Below are positions 44,274 through 53,158 of a stretch of DNA of 53,256 nucleotides, piece after piece. The position numbers and the translations under genes are program-made. The DNA lies in the NCBI GenBank assembly GCA_947575235.1, contig CANPMT010000011.1, forward strand, positions 1 through 53,256, written 5' to 3'. The first letter of the stretch is position 1, and each line of letters begins with the position of its first letter. The DNA comes from an uncultured Porphyromonadaceae bacterium (GTDB lineage Bacteria > Bacteroidota > Bacteroidia > Bacteroidales > Muribaculaceae). Under the pieces are notes generated by a model. That model had not been told where the DNA came from, ran no database searches, and saw only the letters and a program-made list of their open reading frames with translations.

Positions 44274-45485
44274 TTAGAAGGTATACTGCACCTGAACAGT
44301 GGCGTTATGCTGCGCCAGACCGAGGTCGTCGTTATCGCGGTCGAGCTGTGTGGCGTGGCCTGTCCGACCGATATAGCGGTACATAGCCTGAAGCTTCAGG
44401 TTGGCGTTTTTGAAATAATAGTTGAGTCCGACAGCGGGCATATTGAGCATGCCACCTTTGTCAAGACCGTTACGGTCGAGGAAGTCATAACGGAGAGCGG
44501 GCTGAAGACGCTCAGTCACAAAATAGCCGGCCTGCACGTAGCCACCCATATAGTTGTAGCTCTCATCGATTTTCTGACGCTTCGTGAACCCCACGTGCAT
44601 ATAATATGCCTCGCCGGCGAGATAGAGACGGTTGTGCATCCATGCCACCTCAAGTCCGGCACGCACGTCGTTGGTGCTTTCGTTCTCACTCTCCACATTG
44701 AGCGAGCCTGACACACCCACGAGCAGGCGGTTGAGTCCCAACTGATTAGGGTTGCCTTGCGTGGCAGGCATCACACCGAATGGCTGGAATGTGAGACGTC
44801 CGGCATAGAGCAGGGAGGGGATGTGCCAGTCGTCGCTGAATGTCTTGGTGGCGGTGTTGACCGACGAGCCCGTACCGTTGAACAGACCGATCTCATAGCC
44901 CCATTTCTTCATGAACATACCGTGGAACTCCACACCGAGGTCGAACCCGGTCATCATTGAGGGGGTTACGGCATTGAGGGAGTGGGGCAAAATCACCGGT
45001 GCGGTGAGCGACACGGGTAGGGTAGGGAAGAGGGTCTCGCCGAGTGTGGTGAGTGTGGCATGGGTGAAGGGTGTCTTGAACTTACCTACTTTCACGGCAA
45101 ACCCCTCCGACACCTTCATGTCGGCCCAGGCCTGCTGCAGCAACGCTCCCCCTGAAGCGGCCGCATTGATAGAGAGGTTGTAGGTGATGAAGCCGAAAGC
45201 ACGACCGGTGAATCCGAGCACAGCATAAGGGATAGAGAAGCCTGTGTTATGCACATTATCCTGATTATAAGCCGGGTCAAGACCTTCGGAGTCGTAATAA
45301 TTGAAATCGACGGCTGTCTGTACCATGAGATATGGCTTGAACTCGAATTTCTTGTTCGAGCTCTCCCATACAAAACCTTTGCGTCCGGCAAACGACACGA
45401 CACCGTTCTCAGTGTCGGCGTCATATTGCGCGGCAGCCGGGAGGGCGAGGAGAGAGGCTGCGAGAATGGAAAATATCTTTTTCAT
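44274..45485 (-). CDS. Outer-membrane porin-like beta-barrel (porin O/P type)
   Basis: Signal peptide about 1-19 (LLALPAAAQ), then amphipathic strands and a C-terminal Phe (TVQVQYTF), the mark of outer-membrane barrels. The segment GKFKTPFTHATLTTLGETLFPTLPVSLT and GFDLGVEFHG are typical for porin O/P-type proteins. The 403-aa length fits a 16-18-stranded channel. It is the fourth gene of the operon, between the di-haem protein and the cytochrome lipoprotein, with 41- and 4-bp gaps. It is only distantly similar to the first porin of the operon; the transported solute is unknown. Confidence 0.8.
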   Translation of the reverse strand: MKKIFSILAASLLALPAAAQYDADTENGVVSFAGRKGFVWESSNKKFEFKPYLMVQTAVDFNYYDSEGLDPAYNQDNVHNTGFSIPYAVLGFTGRAFGFITYNLSINAAASGGALLQQAWADMKVSEGFAVKVGKFKTPFTHATLTTLGETLFPTLPVSLTAPVILPHSLNAVTPSMMTGFDLGVEFHGMFMKKWGYEIGLFNGTGSSVNTATKTFSDDWHIPSLLYAGRLTFQPFGVMPATQGNPNQLGLNRLLVGVSGSLNVESENESTNDVRAGLEVAWMHNRLYLAGEAYYMHVGFTKRQKIDESYNYMGGYVQAGYFVTERLQPALRYDFLDRNGLDKGGMLNMPAVGLNYYFKNANLKLQAMYRYIGRTGHATQLDRDNDDLGLAQHNATVQVQYTF

Positions 45486-45526
45486 GCTTGATGTGTGGTT
45501 AGGTAAATAAGAGAGAGTGTGTCGGG

Positions 45527-46948
45527 TCAGAGTGATTCAAGGAATTTCACGAGAGCCTCGCGGTCGGAGCAGGGCATACGTGCGAAGAGGTTTTTCGAAG
45601 CCTCCCCCTCACCTCCATGCCACATTATGGCCTCGATGAAGTTGCGGGCACGACCGTCGTGAAGGAAATAAGTATGGCCGTTCACCCTCTCCTGCAATCC
45701 TATTCCCCAGAGAGGTGTGGTGCGCCATTCATTACCCATAGCCAGACCGGAGACGTAATTGTCGTTGAGTCCGACACCCATTATCTCCGACCCCATATCG
45801 TGGAGCAGGAAGTCGCTGTAGGGATGTATGGTCTGGCCGCCGAGCCATGGGAGGCGCGTGCCGTTGAGAAGCGTGGAGCCGGAGGGGCGGGTGTGAAGGG
45901 TGGTGACATGACAGAGATGGCATTTCGCCTCATAAAACTTCTGCTCGCCGAGTATGACCTGAGGGTCGTTCACGTTGCGGCGTGCCGGCACACCGAGACT
46001 CTGCATATAGAGGTCGACATTCTCCATATCCTCGGTTGAGACATCGAGTTTGTCATACAGCAGCCCCATCATGGAGCCTTGGCTCATCTGGAGCTGACCC
46101 TCGCATATCTCCTCGGGATAACGGCTGTTGGTGACACCCATATCGCTTGAGAAACCGAGCTCGACGGTAAGGTCGGCATGCTGCGCCTTGTTGCCCGAGA
46201 GGCCGAGACAGCGCACACCCCTCTCGGTGATATAGTTGCAACGTCCCGATATCCCATATTCAGGATAATTGCTCCTCTTTGCCAGAGCCTCTATCTCCAC
46301 CGGGTCAAGGGCCATTATCTGTCCCATGCCTACGTGGCGCAGAGGTATGCGCACGGTGCAGAAGAGGTCGTCGGGGGCGATATCCCCTTTATACCAGTCG
46401 GTGATGGTGTAGGTGGGTCTGGCCAGTTCATATGTGTCGCCATCGGGGAATGAGAACGTCTGGTAATCCCAGTCGACATGCAGCTTACCCTCGGGCGACA
46501 CCCCATAGATAGCCTGATCATGGATCACACGTCCATAATCCTGGAAGAAAGCCCCGTTCTTGCGGGTGACGTATACCAGCATCGAGGAGAATCCGTAAGG
46601 TCCGGATCCGCCGTCGGCCCAGCCTGCCGGCTTGGTGCGTCCGGCATTGCTGTGGCAGCTGCCGCAGGAGTAACCGGCATATACCGGCCCCAGACCGCCG
46701 CCATAGTTGTTTGAGCTGGTGCGCATGTCGTCATACAGTTTGTCGCCACGGTTAAACCGGGTGTTGTATGACCCGCTGACCCAATCGGCAGGTGAATCGT
46801 AAGCTTTCGATGAGTTCAGGAAAATGGTTGATGTTCCGGCCGACAAGGCATAGTCGGCCGGAACTTCCACATCAAGCACGTCGAGACCATCCTCGCAAGA
46901 GGTGAGGATGGCCGCGGACGTCAATAAAGCTAAGAAACCTGTTTTCAA
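45527..46948 (-). CDS. Di-haem oxidoreductase (DHOR/'thiol oxidoreductase') lipoprotein
   Basis: Periplasmic di-haem cytochrome c protein related to cytochrome c peroxidases. Lipobox LTSC (Cys 18). The first haem motif is YSCGSCHSNAGR (Cys 95, Cys 98, His 99); the second is AKCHLCHVT (Cys 343, Cys 346, His 347). The family's C-terminal block is strong: EWRTTPLWGIGLQERVNGHTYFLHDGRARNFIEAIMWHGGEGE. DHOR genes are known neighbours of imelysin genes in many bacteria, as here (the imelysin gene ends 13 bp upstream). The substrate is unknown; the family is proposed to handle peroxide, thiols or metals. Maturation would need the CcsBA gene at the end of the same operon. Confidence 0.9.
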   Translation of the reverse strand: MKTGFLALLTSAAILTSCEDGLDVLDVEVPADYALSAGTSTIFLNSSKAYDSPADWVSGSYNTRFNRGDKLYDDMRTSSNNYGGGLGPVYAGYSCGSCHSNAGRTKPAGWADGGSGPYGFSSMLVYVTRKNGAFFQDYGRVIHDQAIYGVSPEGKLHVDWDYQTFSFPDGDTYELARPTYTITDWYKGDIAPDDLFCTVRIPLRHVGMGQIMALDPVEIEALAKRSNYPEYGISGRCNYITERGVRCLGLSGNKAQHADLTVELGFSSDMGVTNSRYPEEICEGQLQMSQGSMMGLLYDKLDVSTEDMENVDLYMQSLGVPARRNVNDPQVILGEQKFYEAKCHLCHVTTLHTRPSGSTLLNGTRLPWLGGQTIHPYSDFLLHDMGSEIMGVGLNDNYVSGLAMGNEWRTTPLWGIGLQERVNGHTYFLHDGRARNFIEAIMWHGGEGEASKNLFARMPCSDREALVKFLESL

Positions 46949-46961
46949 GGTGAGGTGTTAT

Positions 46962-48146
46962 TTACTTGTTATTTACTTTGCGGGGCTGTCCATCCTTGAA
47001 GAGAAGGAACTCAAGGGTGTGGAATCCACGTATATTCTGAGCGGCCTCCACCTTGTCGTCATCATCGCCGTCAGCCCAGTTGAGGTCGTCGAAATTACCT
47101 GATTTGAGATGGTTTACAATCGCATCCTGATCAAGAGGCCAGCTGTCCATATTGGGGTCAAGACCGAGGGCGTCGACAGGACCGAAGAGGAAAGCCTCGC
47201 TCTTCTCCCAGGGTTCGCGCGATGAGAGCCATGCGTCGCAGGCCTTCTTGAAGTTGGCGTCGGAGGGTGCGGAGGCGAGATCCTTAACTGCCTGGAGCAG
47301 AGTCTGGTTGCGCTCCATGAGAGATTTGTAGGTGGGAAGCACCACGACATCCACATAGTTCTCTACAATGGCATTCAGACGGTCGTCATATTTAGCGTCA
47401 AGATTCTGGAACCAGGGCTTGAGCTCCTTTGTGATGACATCATCAAGGTCGGCGCAGGCATTCATGGCCTTCTCAGCCTCGTCAGAGCCGATATTGTTGC
47501 GGAATGGCTGGGGGATGTTGAGGATAGCGTCATAAGCGGCGGTTATGGCCTCGCGCACCTTTGTATCAAGCGCGGCATTCTCCGACTTCACAAGAGCTGC
47601 CATTGACCCGGCAGAGGTGGTGTTGTCGAGCGATCCGAGATAAGAGTTGCGTATCGAGAGGATATTGTTGGAATAGTCATCGCGTGAATGCCAGCTATAC
47701 CATGACTCCACGGCATAGAGAGCCTCCTCATACTTGCGGTGCATGTAGAGGTCGCGCGGGTCGCCTATCTTGGCCTCACCCACCTCATTGGCTATGTCGG
47801 AGCAACCGTCAAGAATCTCCTCGATACATGCCAGCGCGCCGGTATAGGCGGAGGTGTTATGGTTACGGAATATATTCTTGAATGCGTCGCCACCCTCATA
47901 AGAGGTGTTCCATGATTCATAGAGATTCTTCGAGTCGTTGGCCAGGAGCTGGGCCACATTTACCGAATAGTTATGCCAGCTTGAGGCATATTCCTCACTG
48001 TAGTCGATGTTCTTTGAATCGACAATCTCAACGGGGGTGTCGGGATTATCAGGATTGTCATCACTGCCGCATGAGATGAATGCTGACGATGCGAGGAGGG
48101 CGCAGCCGCAGAGGAGCGGACTGCCGAAAAGTCTGTTGAGTTTCAT
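46962..48146 (-). CDS. Imelysin-family (peptidase M75) lipoprotein
   Basis: Imelysin-type periplasmic/outer-membrane lipoprotein, a family often iron-regulated and linked to iron or haem handling; true peptidase activity is doubtful. The lipobox is FISC. The mostly helical chain carries the conserved C-terminal GFHTLEFLLF, the GxHxxE signature with the putative metal ligands His and Glu, and EKSEAFLFGPV in the middle. The open frame begins at 48164, but ATG at 48146 (MKLNRLFGSPLL) gives a compact signal peptide and 394 aa. It follows the first porin by 34 bp and precedes the DHOR gene by 13 bp. Confidence 0.88.
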   Translation of the reverse strand: MKLNRLFGSPLLCGCALLASSAFISCGSDDNPDNPDTPVEIVDSKNIDYSEEYASSWHNYSVNVAQLLANDSKNLYESWNTSYEGGDAFKNIFRNHNTSAYTGALACIEEILDGCSDIANEVGEAKIGDPRDLYMHRKYEEALYAVESWYSWHSRDDYSNNILSIRNSYLGSLDNTTSAGSMAALVKSENAALDTKVREAITAAYDAILNIPQPFRNNIGSDEAEKAMNACADLDDVITKELKPWFQNLDAKYDDRLNAIVENYVDVVVLPTYKSLMERNQTLLQAVKDLASAPSDANFKKACDAWLSSREPWEKSEAFLFGPVDALGLDPNMDSWPLDQDAIVNHLKSGNFDDLNWADGDDDDKVEAAQNIRGFHTLEFLLFKDGQPRKVNNK

Positions 48147-48180
48147 ATCGTTATAATATTTCAAATTTCTTACTTCTTGA

Positions 48181-49500
48181 TTATCTGCGGAAGAACCATC
48201 CTATGTAGGCCACACCGATCGAGAATTCATTCTCGCTGTTGTACAACCCTTTGCCGAATACTTTCTGAGTGCCTATCTGACGCATTGAATAATCGGCTTT
48301 CACCACTAAATTCGGGAGGGGGAACCAATCGATACCCACAGTCCATTTGCTCACCTCAAGGCGGCGGTCGGCGGTGTAGGGTTTCTCAACCACCTTCTGG
48401 GGATTGAAATACTCATAACGTCCGAACGGCATAAGTGTCGGGCAGTCGGCAATGCTGAAGACATTCCCGAAATTGAAACCGATCTCGGCGCCATAACTCA
48501 ATGTGTTCTTGGCGATAGGAGTGAGACGGGTGTAGGGAGAGGCATTCGGAAGACGCCCGTTGCGTTCATTGACAGCCTTGCTGTTGCCGAGATGTCCGTA
48601 AGTCAGGTCGGCACGCGCTGTGAGGTAACGGTTGCGATACTGCGCGTCCCATGTGAATATCTCCACAGGAATCTTACCATATCCGGCATAATTCTGCGAT
48701 TTGTCGGCGTTGGCGCCGGTGTTGGGGCAATAGTAAAAAGCAACACCCGTGCGGAGTCCCCTCACTCCACGCCAGTCAAGGCGTCCCACATAAGCCGGAG
48801 AAGTGAAGTTATCTGCCTCAAAAACACCCTGTTTGCCTGAGGCAATCCAGTTGTCGCGGTCGAAACCGTTGGCATTGAGTCCCGTCACCACCATAGCCTC
48901 ATAGTCGAAGAGCGCCTTTCCTCGGCCGAATGTGCCGAACACTGTCAGACCCGTCTCATGCCATGTGGACGGCATCATCTGAGTCTGGCTCTCGGGACGT
49001 ATTGTGCCTAAGAAATTGATAGGTTCGTGGTGAGCGTTAGTCAATCCGATGGGCACCACCTGATGACCCACGCGCACATTAAATGCGGGAATTATAAGGC
49101 GGGTGATATGAAGCTGCTCAAGAGCCACTTCGCCACCCTTCTCAATTTCAGTCTCATACTCTCCGTTCTCGTTACCTTCGAGCTCAACAGCCGACCCTAC
49201 ACCGCCTGCCTCAAACTCAATCTCAGCACCGAGAATCCATTTTGGAGTGAACTTGTAATCAAACCCGATTGTAAATCTTGGCAATTCTATTGATGCACGG
49301 TTCTCCTTGGTGGAACCGGAAGCCTGGAAACGGTTAATGCCGTAATCCTTGAACGAGGCTACAATCTCACCGTAGCTGCCGAAACGGAATTTCGAATAGC
49401 CGGCGGTGTCGGCCAGTTCCTGGGCCGACGACGTGGAAGTAATGATGGAAAAAGCCGCACACAGCACGGCTGCTTTTGACTTGATGTGTTTAAGGGTCAT
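48181..49500 (-). CDS. Outer-membrane porin (phosphate-selective porin O/P family-like)
   Basis: First gene of the operon. A signal peptide covers about residues 1-26 (ITSTSSAQ). The mature chain begins with FRFGSYGEIVASF and continues with barrel-like strands: SIELPRFTIGFDYKFTPKWILGAEIEFE, VRVGHQVVPIGLTNAHHEPINFLGTIRPE (the extracellular loop typical of this family), ARADLTYGHLG, GFNFG and a C-terminal EFSIGVAYIGWFF. Length 439 aa. It likely lets a small anion or chelate into the periplasm for the imelysin/DHOR proteins encoded after it; the substrate cannot be read from sequence. Confidence 0.85.
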   Translation of the reverse strand: MTLKHIKSKAAVLCAAFSIITSTSSAQELADTAGYSKFRFGSYGEIVASFKDYGINRFQASGSTKENRASIELPRFTIGFDYKFTPKWILGAEIEFEAGGVGSAVELEGNENGEYETEIEKGGEVALEQLHITRLIIPAFNVRVGHQVVPIGLTNAHHEPINFLGTIRPESQTQMMPSTWHETGLTVFGTFGRGKALFDYEAMVVTGLNANGFDRDNWIASGKQGVFEADNFTSPAYVGRLDWRGVRGLRTGVAFYYCPNTGANADKSQNYAGYGKIPVEIFTWDAQYRNRYLTARADLTYGHLGNSKAVNERNGRLPNASPYTRLTPIAKNTLSYGAEIGFNFGNVFSIADCPTLMPFGRYEYFNPQKVVEKPYTADRRLEVSKWTVGIDWFPLPNLVVKADYSMRQIGTQKVFGKGLYNSENEFSIGVAYIGWFFRR

Positions 49501-49521
49501 TTCAATGATGTTTTACGGATG

Positions 49522-49552
49522 CAAAATTACTCTCCACCGGCGGAGGCCACAA
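49522..49552 (-). promoter_or_regulatory. Promoter of the porin-imelysin-cytochrome operon
   Basis: Minus strand: TAATTTTG (49529-49522) followed by C, and TTG at 49552-49550, spacing 20 bp. It is the only clear promoter for the seven genes down to 40699. Confidence 0.65.
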
Positions 49553-49674
49553 TCACAAGGAATGGGTAAAAATCGAGTCGTTCATACCTACTAATGTGTA
49601 TTTCACCATCGGTAACGGATGTTATAAACATTATAGGGCCACTTTCTTGGGTGATAAATGCATGGGAGCGATTG

Positions 49675-49705
49675 TTGGTAGAATCGTGATAAATTAGTAA
49701 TTTTG
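49675..49705 (+). promoter_or_regulatory. Promoter of the sulfatase-fold/MFS gene pair
   Basis: TTG at 49675-49677, 20-bp spacer, TAATTTTG (49698-49705) followed by C. The leader is about 35 nt. Confidence 0.7.
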
Positions 49706-49746
49706 CAGTCGTTAATACGGATTGCAAAGTCCTAACAATTGAAATA

Positions 49747-51885
49747 ATGTCTTCACGATTATCATCCCTGTTCCCATCGCGGTCGGTAATATCGCCGCTG
49801 ATGTCAGTAGCAGCCAACATCATACTGGTGTTTATAGTCTACACCATCTCAAGGATAGAATATCTGCTTGAGAACCTCTCTTTCTTCACCCAGAGTCTGC
49901 ACGACGGCCATCTGTGGCAGCTGCTGAGAGCCGGGATGGTGTTTGACACCCCGGGCATATTCTATACCAACGCCCTGTATGTGCTCCTCATGCTCCTCCC
50001 CCTGCATATAAAGGAGAACCGAGGATGGTATGCCATGTGCAAATGGGTGTTCATCATCATCAATTCCTTCACGCTGATTCTGAATCTTGCCGACTCGGTG
50101 TATTTCCGCTATACCCTGAAACGCACCTCCTGGAGCGTGTTCGGAGAGTTCGGCAACGAGACCAATTTCGCCAAGATTGCCGGAGTGGAGCTTGTCAACC
50201 ACTGGTATCTGGTGCTTCTGGCCATAGCGCTTATATGGGGGATGTGGAAACTTTATGTATCTCCGGCCATGGATATAAAGCGGCAGGCGTTGCCACGCTA
50301 TTATATATTGTCGGCACTCAGCCTGATAGTGGCCGGTGTGACGGTTGTGGCCGGCATACGCGGGGGACTTTTCAACCATTGGTATAACTACTTCGCGGCC
50401 TTCCCGTTGCTCTATATAGCCTACCGTCTTTTCCGCACGGTGCCGCTCAGCGGCGTGAGGAAAGGATGCGCCATAGCGTGTGCCGTAGCCGGACTCGCCC
50501 TGGTGCTGACGGCCCCGATAGGTGGCTGGCGCCACCGCGACATACGTCCGATAGCCATATCAAATGCCAACGCCTATGCTGAGCGCCCTGTCGAGAGCGC
50601 GCTGATACTAAACACACCCTTCTCAATGATACGCTCAATCGGGAATGTCCCATTCCATGACCCGCATTTCATCGACGACAAGGCTCAGCTCGACAAGATA
50701 TTCACACCCCTCCACATACCCGGCGATTCAATCGTGGCCCGTCGCAAGAATCTATGCGTGATAATAATAGAGAGTTTCGGGAGGGAGTATATCGGCGCCC
50801 TCAACAAGGAGATCCTGGGAGCTGACTACAAGGGGTTCACACCATTTACCGACTCCTTGCTGCAGCATTGCGCCTGGTGGCATTACTCTTACGACAACGG
50901 CACGAAGAGCATCGACGGCATGCCGAGCATCCTGGCCGGAATACCCTATATGGTGCGTCCGTTCATAGTGACACCCCAGGCCACGAACACACTACGCGGC
51001 ATCCCCGCCCTGCTTGGAGAGAAGGGTTATGACACGGCTTTCTTCCATGGCGCACGCACCGGAAGCATGGGATTCGACGCATTCGCCCGCTCCATAGGCT
51101 TCGGCCATTATTACGGTCGCGAGGATTTCGTGAAAGACAGCCGTTTCGGCGGCGATAAGGATTTCGACGGATACTGGGCAATCTGGGATGAACCTTTCAT
51201 GCAATGGTTTGCACTGGAGATGACCGAGATGAGAGAACCCTTCATGACGGCTATCTTCACCGCCTCCAACCATCATCCTTTCCGTCTGCCGGAGCAGTAT
51301 GAGGGTAAATTCCCCGAAGGCACCATGGAGATTCATAAGACTGTGGGATATACCGACAACGCCCTGCGGGAGTTCTTCGCCACTGCCAGACGGCAACCCT
51401 GGTATGACAACACCATCTTCGTGATCACCAACGACCATACCAACATGAGGGCTTTCGATGAATACCGCAGCGACATAGGAAGCTTCTACGGGCCTGTGCT
51501 GATATTCGACCCCTCAGGGGAGATCACACCCGGCGAAAGGGAGGGTATCGCCCAGCAGATCGACATAATGCCTACAATGCTGAATTATCTCGGATATGAC
51601 CGTCCGTATGTGTCGTTCGGCCTCGACCTCTTCAGCACTCCCGCCAGTGAGACATGGGCCTTCAATTTCATCAACGGCGTGTATCAGTATGTAAGATACG
51701 GATATATCCTGCAGTTCGACGGTGAGAAGAGTATCGGGATATATGAGATTGACGACCATCTTATGGCCACCAATCTTTTAGGTAAGATCGAGGAGCAGGA
51801 GAAGATGGAACTTGAACTGAAGGCGCTGATACAATCCTATATGGACCGTATGCTGGGCGACCGGCTGACATACACCGAAAACTAA
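49747..51885 (+). CDS. LTA synthase-like membrane enzyme of the sulfatase/alkaline phosphatase superfamily
   Basis: Membrane enzyme with about five N-terminal helices (to about residue 250) and a periplasmic sulfatase-fold domain, the plan of lipoteichoic-acid synthases and of phosphoethanolamine or phosphoglycerol transferases. Key segments are NLCVIIIESFGREYIG (first metal-binding Glu), YDNGTKSIDGMPSILAGIPY with the probable catalytic Thr near 386, FFHGARTGSMGFDAFA, FTASNHHPF and FVITNDHTNM (metal-binding Asp-His). In Gram-negatives such proteins usually decorate lipid A, glycans or osmoregulated glucans. The 712-aa chain is complete. The MFS gene follows by 16 bp and is probably cotranscribed. 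Confidence 0.88.
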   Translation: MSSRLSSLFPSRSVISPLMSVAANIILVFIVYTISRIEYLLENLSFFTQSLHDGHLWQLLRAGMVFDTPGIFYTNALYVLLMLLPLHIKENRGWYAMCKWVFIIINSFTLILNLADSVYFRYTLKRTSWSVFGEFGNETNFAKIAGVELVNHWYLVLLAIALIWGMWKLYVSPAMDIKRQALPRYYILSALSLIVAGVTVVAGIRGGLFNHWYNYFAAFPLLYIAYRLFRTVPLSGVRKGCAIACAVAGLALVLTAPIGGWRHRDIRPIAISNANAYAERPVESALILNTPFSMIRSIGNVPFHDPHFIDDKAQLDKIFTPLHIPGDSIVARRKNLCVIIIESFGREYIGALNKEILGADYKGFTPFTDSLLQHCAWWHYSYDNGTKSIDGMPSILAGIPYMVRPFIVTPQATNTLRGIPALLGEKGYDTAFFHGARTGSMGFDAFARSIGFGHYYGREDFVKDSRFGGDKDFDGYWAIWDEPFMQWFALEMTEMREPFMTAIFTASNHHPFRLPEQYEGKFPEGTMEIHKTVGYTDNALREFFATARRQPWYDNTIFVITNDHTNMRAFDEYRSDIGSFYGPVLIFDPSGEITPGEREGIAQQIDIMPTMLNYLGYDRPYVSFGLDLFSTPASETWAFNFINGVYQYVRYGYILQFDGEKSIGIYEIDDHLMATNLLGKIEEQEKMELELKALIQSYMDRMLGDRLTYTEN

Positions 51886-51901
51886 ACTGAACTTATAGAT
51901 T

Positions 51902-53155
51902 ATGTGGCATCTTGGATTTATGAAGAAGGAGTCTCCGACAAATACAGGAAACGAGGCCGTTATTGACGAGGCGGTGATTAAGGAGCGTCTCTGGAACGCC
52001 AACTACTGCAAGACCATGATAGGTAATTTCATGCTCTTCTTCTCGTTTTACATCCTCACTCCGCTCCTTCCCATCTATCTTGACGCGCAGTTCAAGGCAG
52101 ACAAGGACGTTATGGGTCTGGTGCTATCAGGATATGTTGTGGCGGCCCTATTGGTGCGCCCCTTCAGCGGCTTCCTGGTCGACACGTTCGACCGCAAGCG
52201 GGTGCTTGTGTTATGTTTCTTCGCTTTCTTCATTCTCTTCACAGGATATATCGGAGCCGGCACACTCCTTATGTTCGCACTTGTCAGAACCTTGCACGGA
52301 CTGCCGTTCGGGGCTGTTACCGTAGCCAATTCCACAATGGCTATAGATGTGGTGCCCTCATCGCGCCGCAACGAGGGTATAGGGTTCTACGGATTGAGCA
52401 ATAACCTGGCGATGGCGTTCGCCCCCTCTGTCGGAATCTGGATATACAATGCCACCGACAATTTCCAGCTTCTCTTCTGGATAGCCCTGATAACCGCCCT
52501 TGTGGGGTTTGTGACAGTGTCATCAATCAGGCATTCACCACGCACTCCTAAGCGTGAGAAGCAGAAGATCAGCTTAGACCGTTTCTTTCTGACCCGTGGC
52601 TGGCTATTGGCAGTGAATATAATCTGTTTCAGCATCTGCTGGGGCATCATGTCGAACTATGTGGCTATATATGGTGCGGAGGTCTTGAATATCACCGACG
52701 GCACCGGGCTGTTCTTCATGATACTCTCGTTCGGACTTTTCGCGTCGCGCATCCAGGGGTCGAAAGCGTTGGCCAAGGGTAAGATAGTCGAGAACGCGGC
52801 TTTAGGTGTTGTGTTCTCATTGGCGGGTTATTCACTCTTTGCGGCGGTTGAGCAGAGCTGGGCCTACTATCTGTCGGCAGCCCTCATAGGTTTGGGTAAC
52901 GGGCATATGTATCCGGCCTTCCTGACCATGTTCATAAAACTTGCGCGCAATGACCAGCGAGGCACGGCCAATTCATCGATTCTCACGGCATGGGATGTCG
53001 GTATGGGTCTTGGCATCATAGCGGGAGGCTATCTTCTGGAATATATCTCCTATTCGGCAGCTTTCTGGGGCGCGGCAGTGATGCAGGCCACAGGCACTCT
53101 GCTCTACTTCCTCTTCTCGCGCCGCTTCTTCCTGACGCGCCGCCTCGACAAATAA
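51902..53155 (+). CDS. MFS transporter
   Basis: Major facilitator superfamily permease with 12 predicted helices. The N-terminal half has NFMLFFSFYILTPLLPIYLD, then SGYVVAALLVRPFSGFLVDTFDRKRVL, the family's motif A (G-x-L-x-D-x-x-x-R-K/R-x) between helices 2 and 3, and RTLHGLPFGAVTVANSTMAIDVVP. The C-terminal half has ALIGLGNGHMYPAFLTMFIKLA. Direction and substrate are unknown; the pattern is that of drug- or sugar-efflux type permeases. The start may be the first ATG or residue 7 (MKKES, 51920). It lies 16 bp behind the sulfatase-fold gene. Confidence 0.88.
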   Translation: MWHLGFMKKESPTNTGNEAVIDEAVIKERLWNANYCKTMIGNFMLFFSFYILTPLLPIYLDAQFKADKDVMGLVLSGYVVAALLVRPFSGFLVDTFDRKRVLVLCFFAFFILFTGYIGAGTLLMFALVRTLHGLPFGAVTVANSTMAIDVVPSSRRNEGIGFYGLSNNLAMAFAPSVGIWIYNATDNFQLLFWIALITALVGFVTVSSIRHSPRTPKREKQKISLDRFFLTRGWLLAVNIICFSICWGIMSNYVAIYGAEVLNITDGTGLFFMILSFGLFASRIQGSKALAKGKIVENAALGVVFSLAGYSLFAAVEQSWAYYLSAALIGLGNGHMYPAFLTMFIKLARNDQRGTANSSILTAWDVGMGLGIIAGGYLLEYISYSAAFWGAAVMQATGTLLYFLFSRRFFLTRRLDK

Positions 53156-53158
53156 CAA

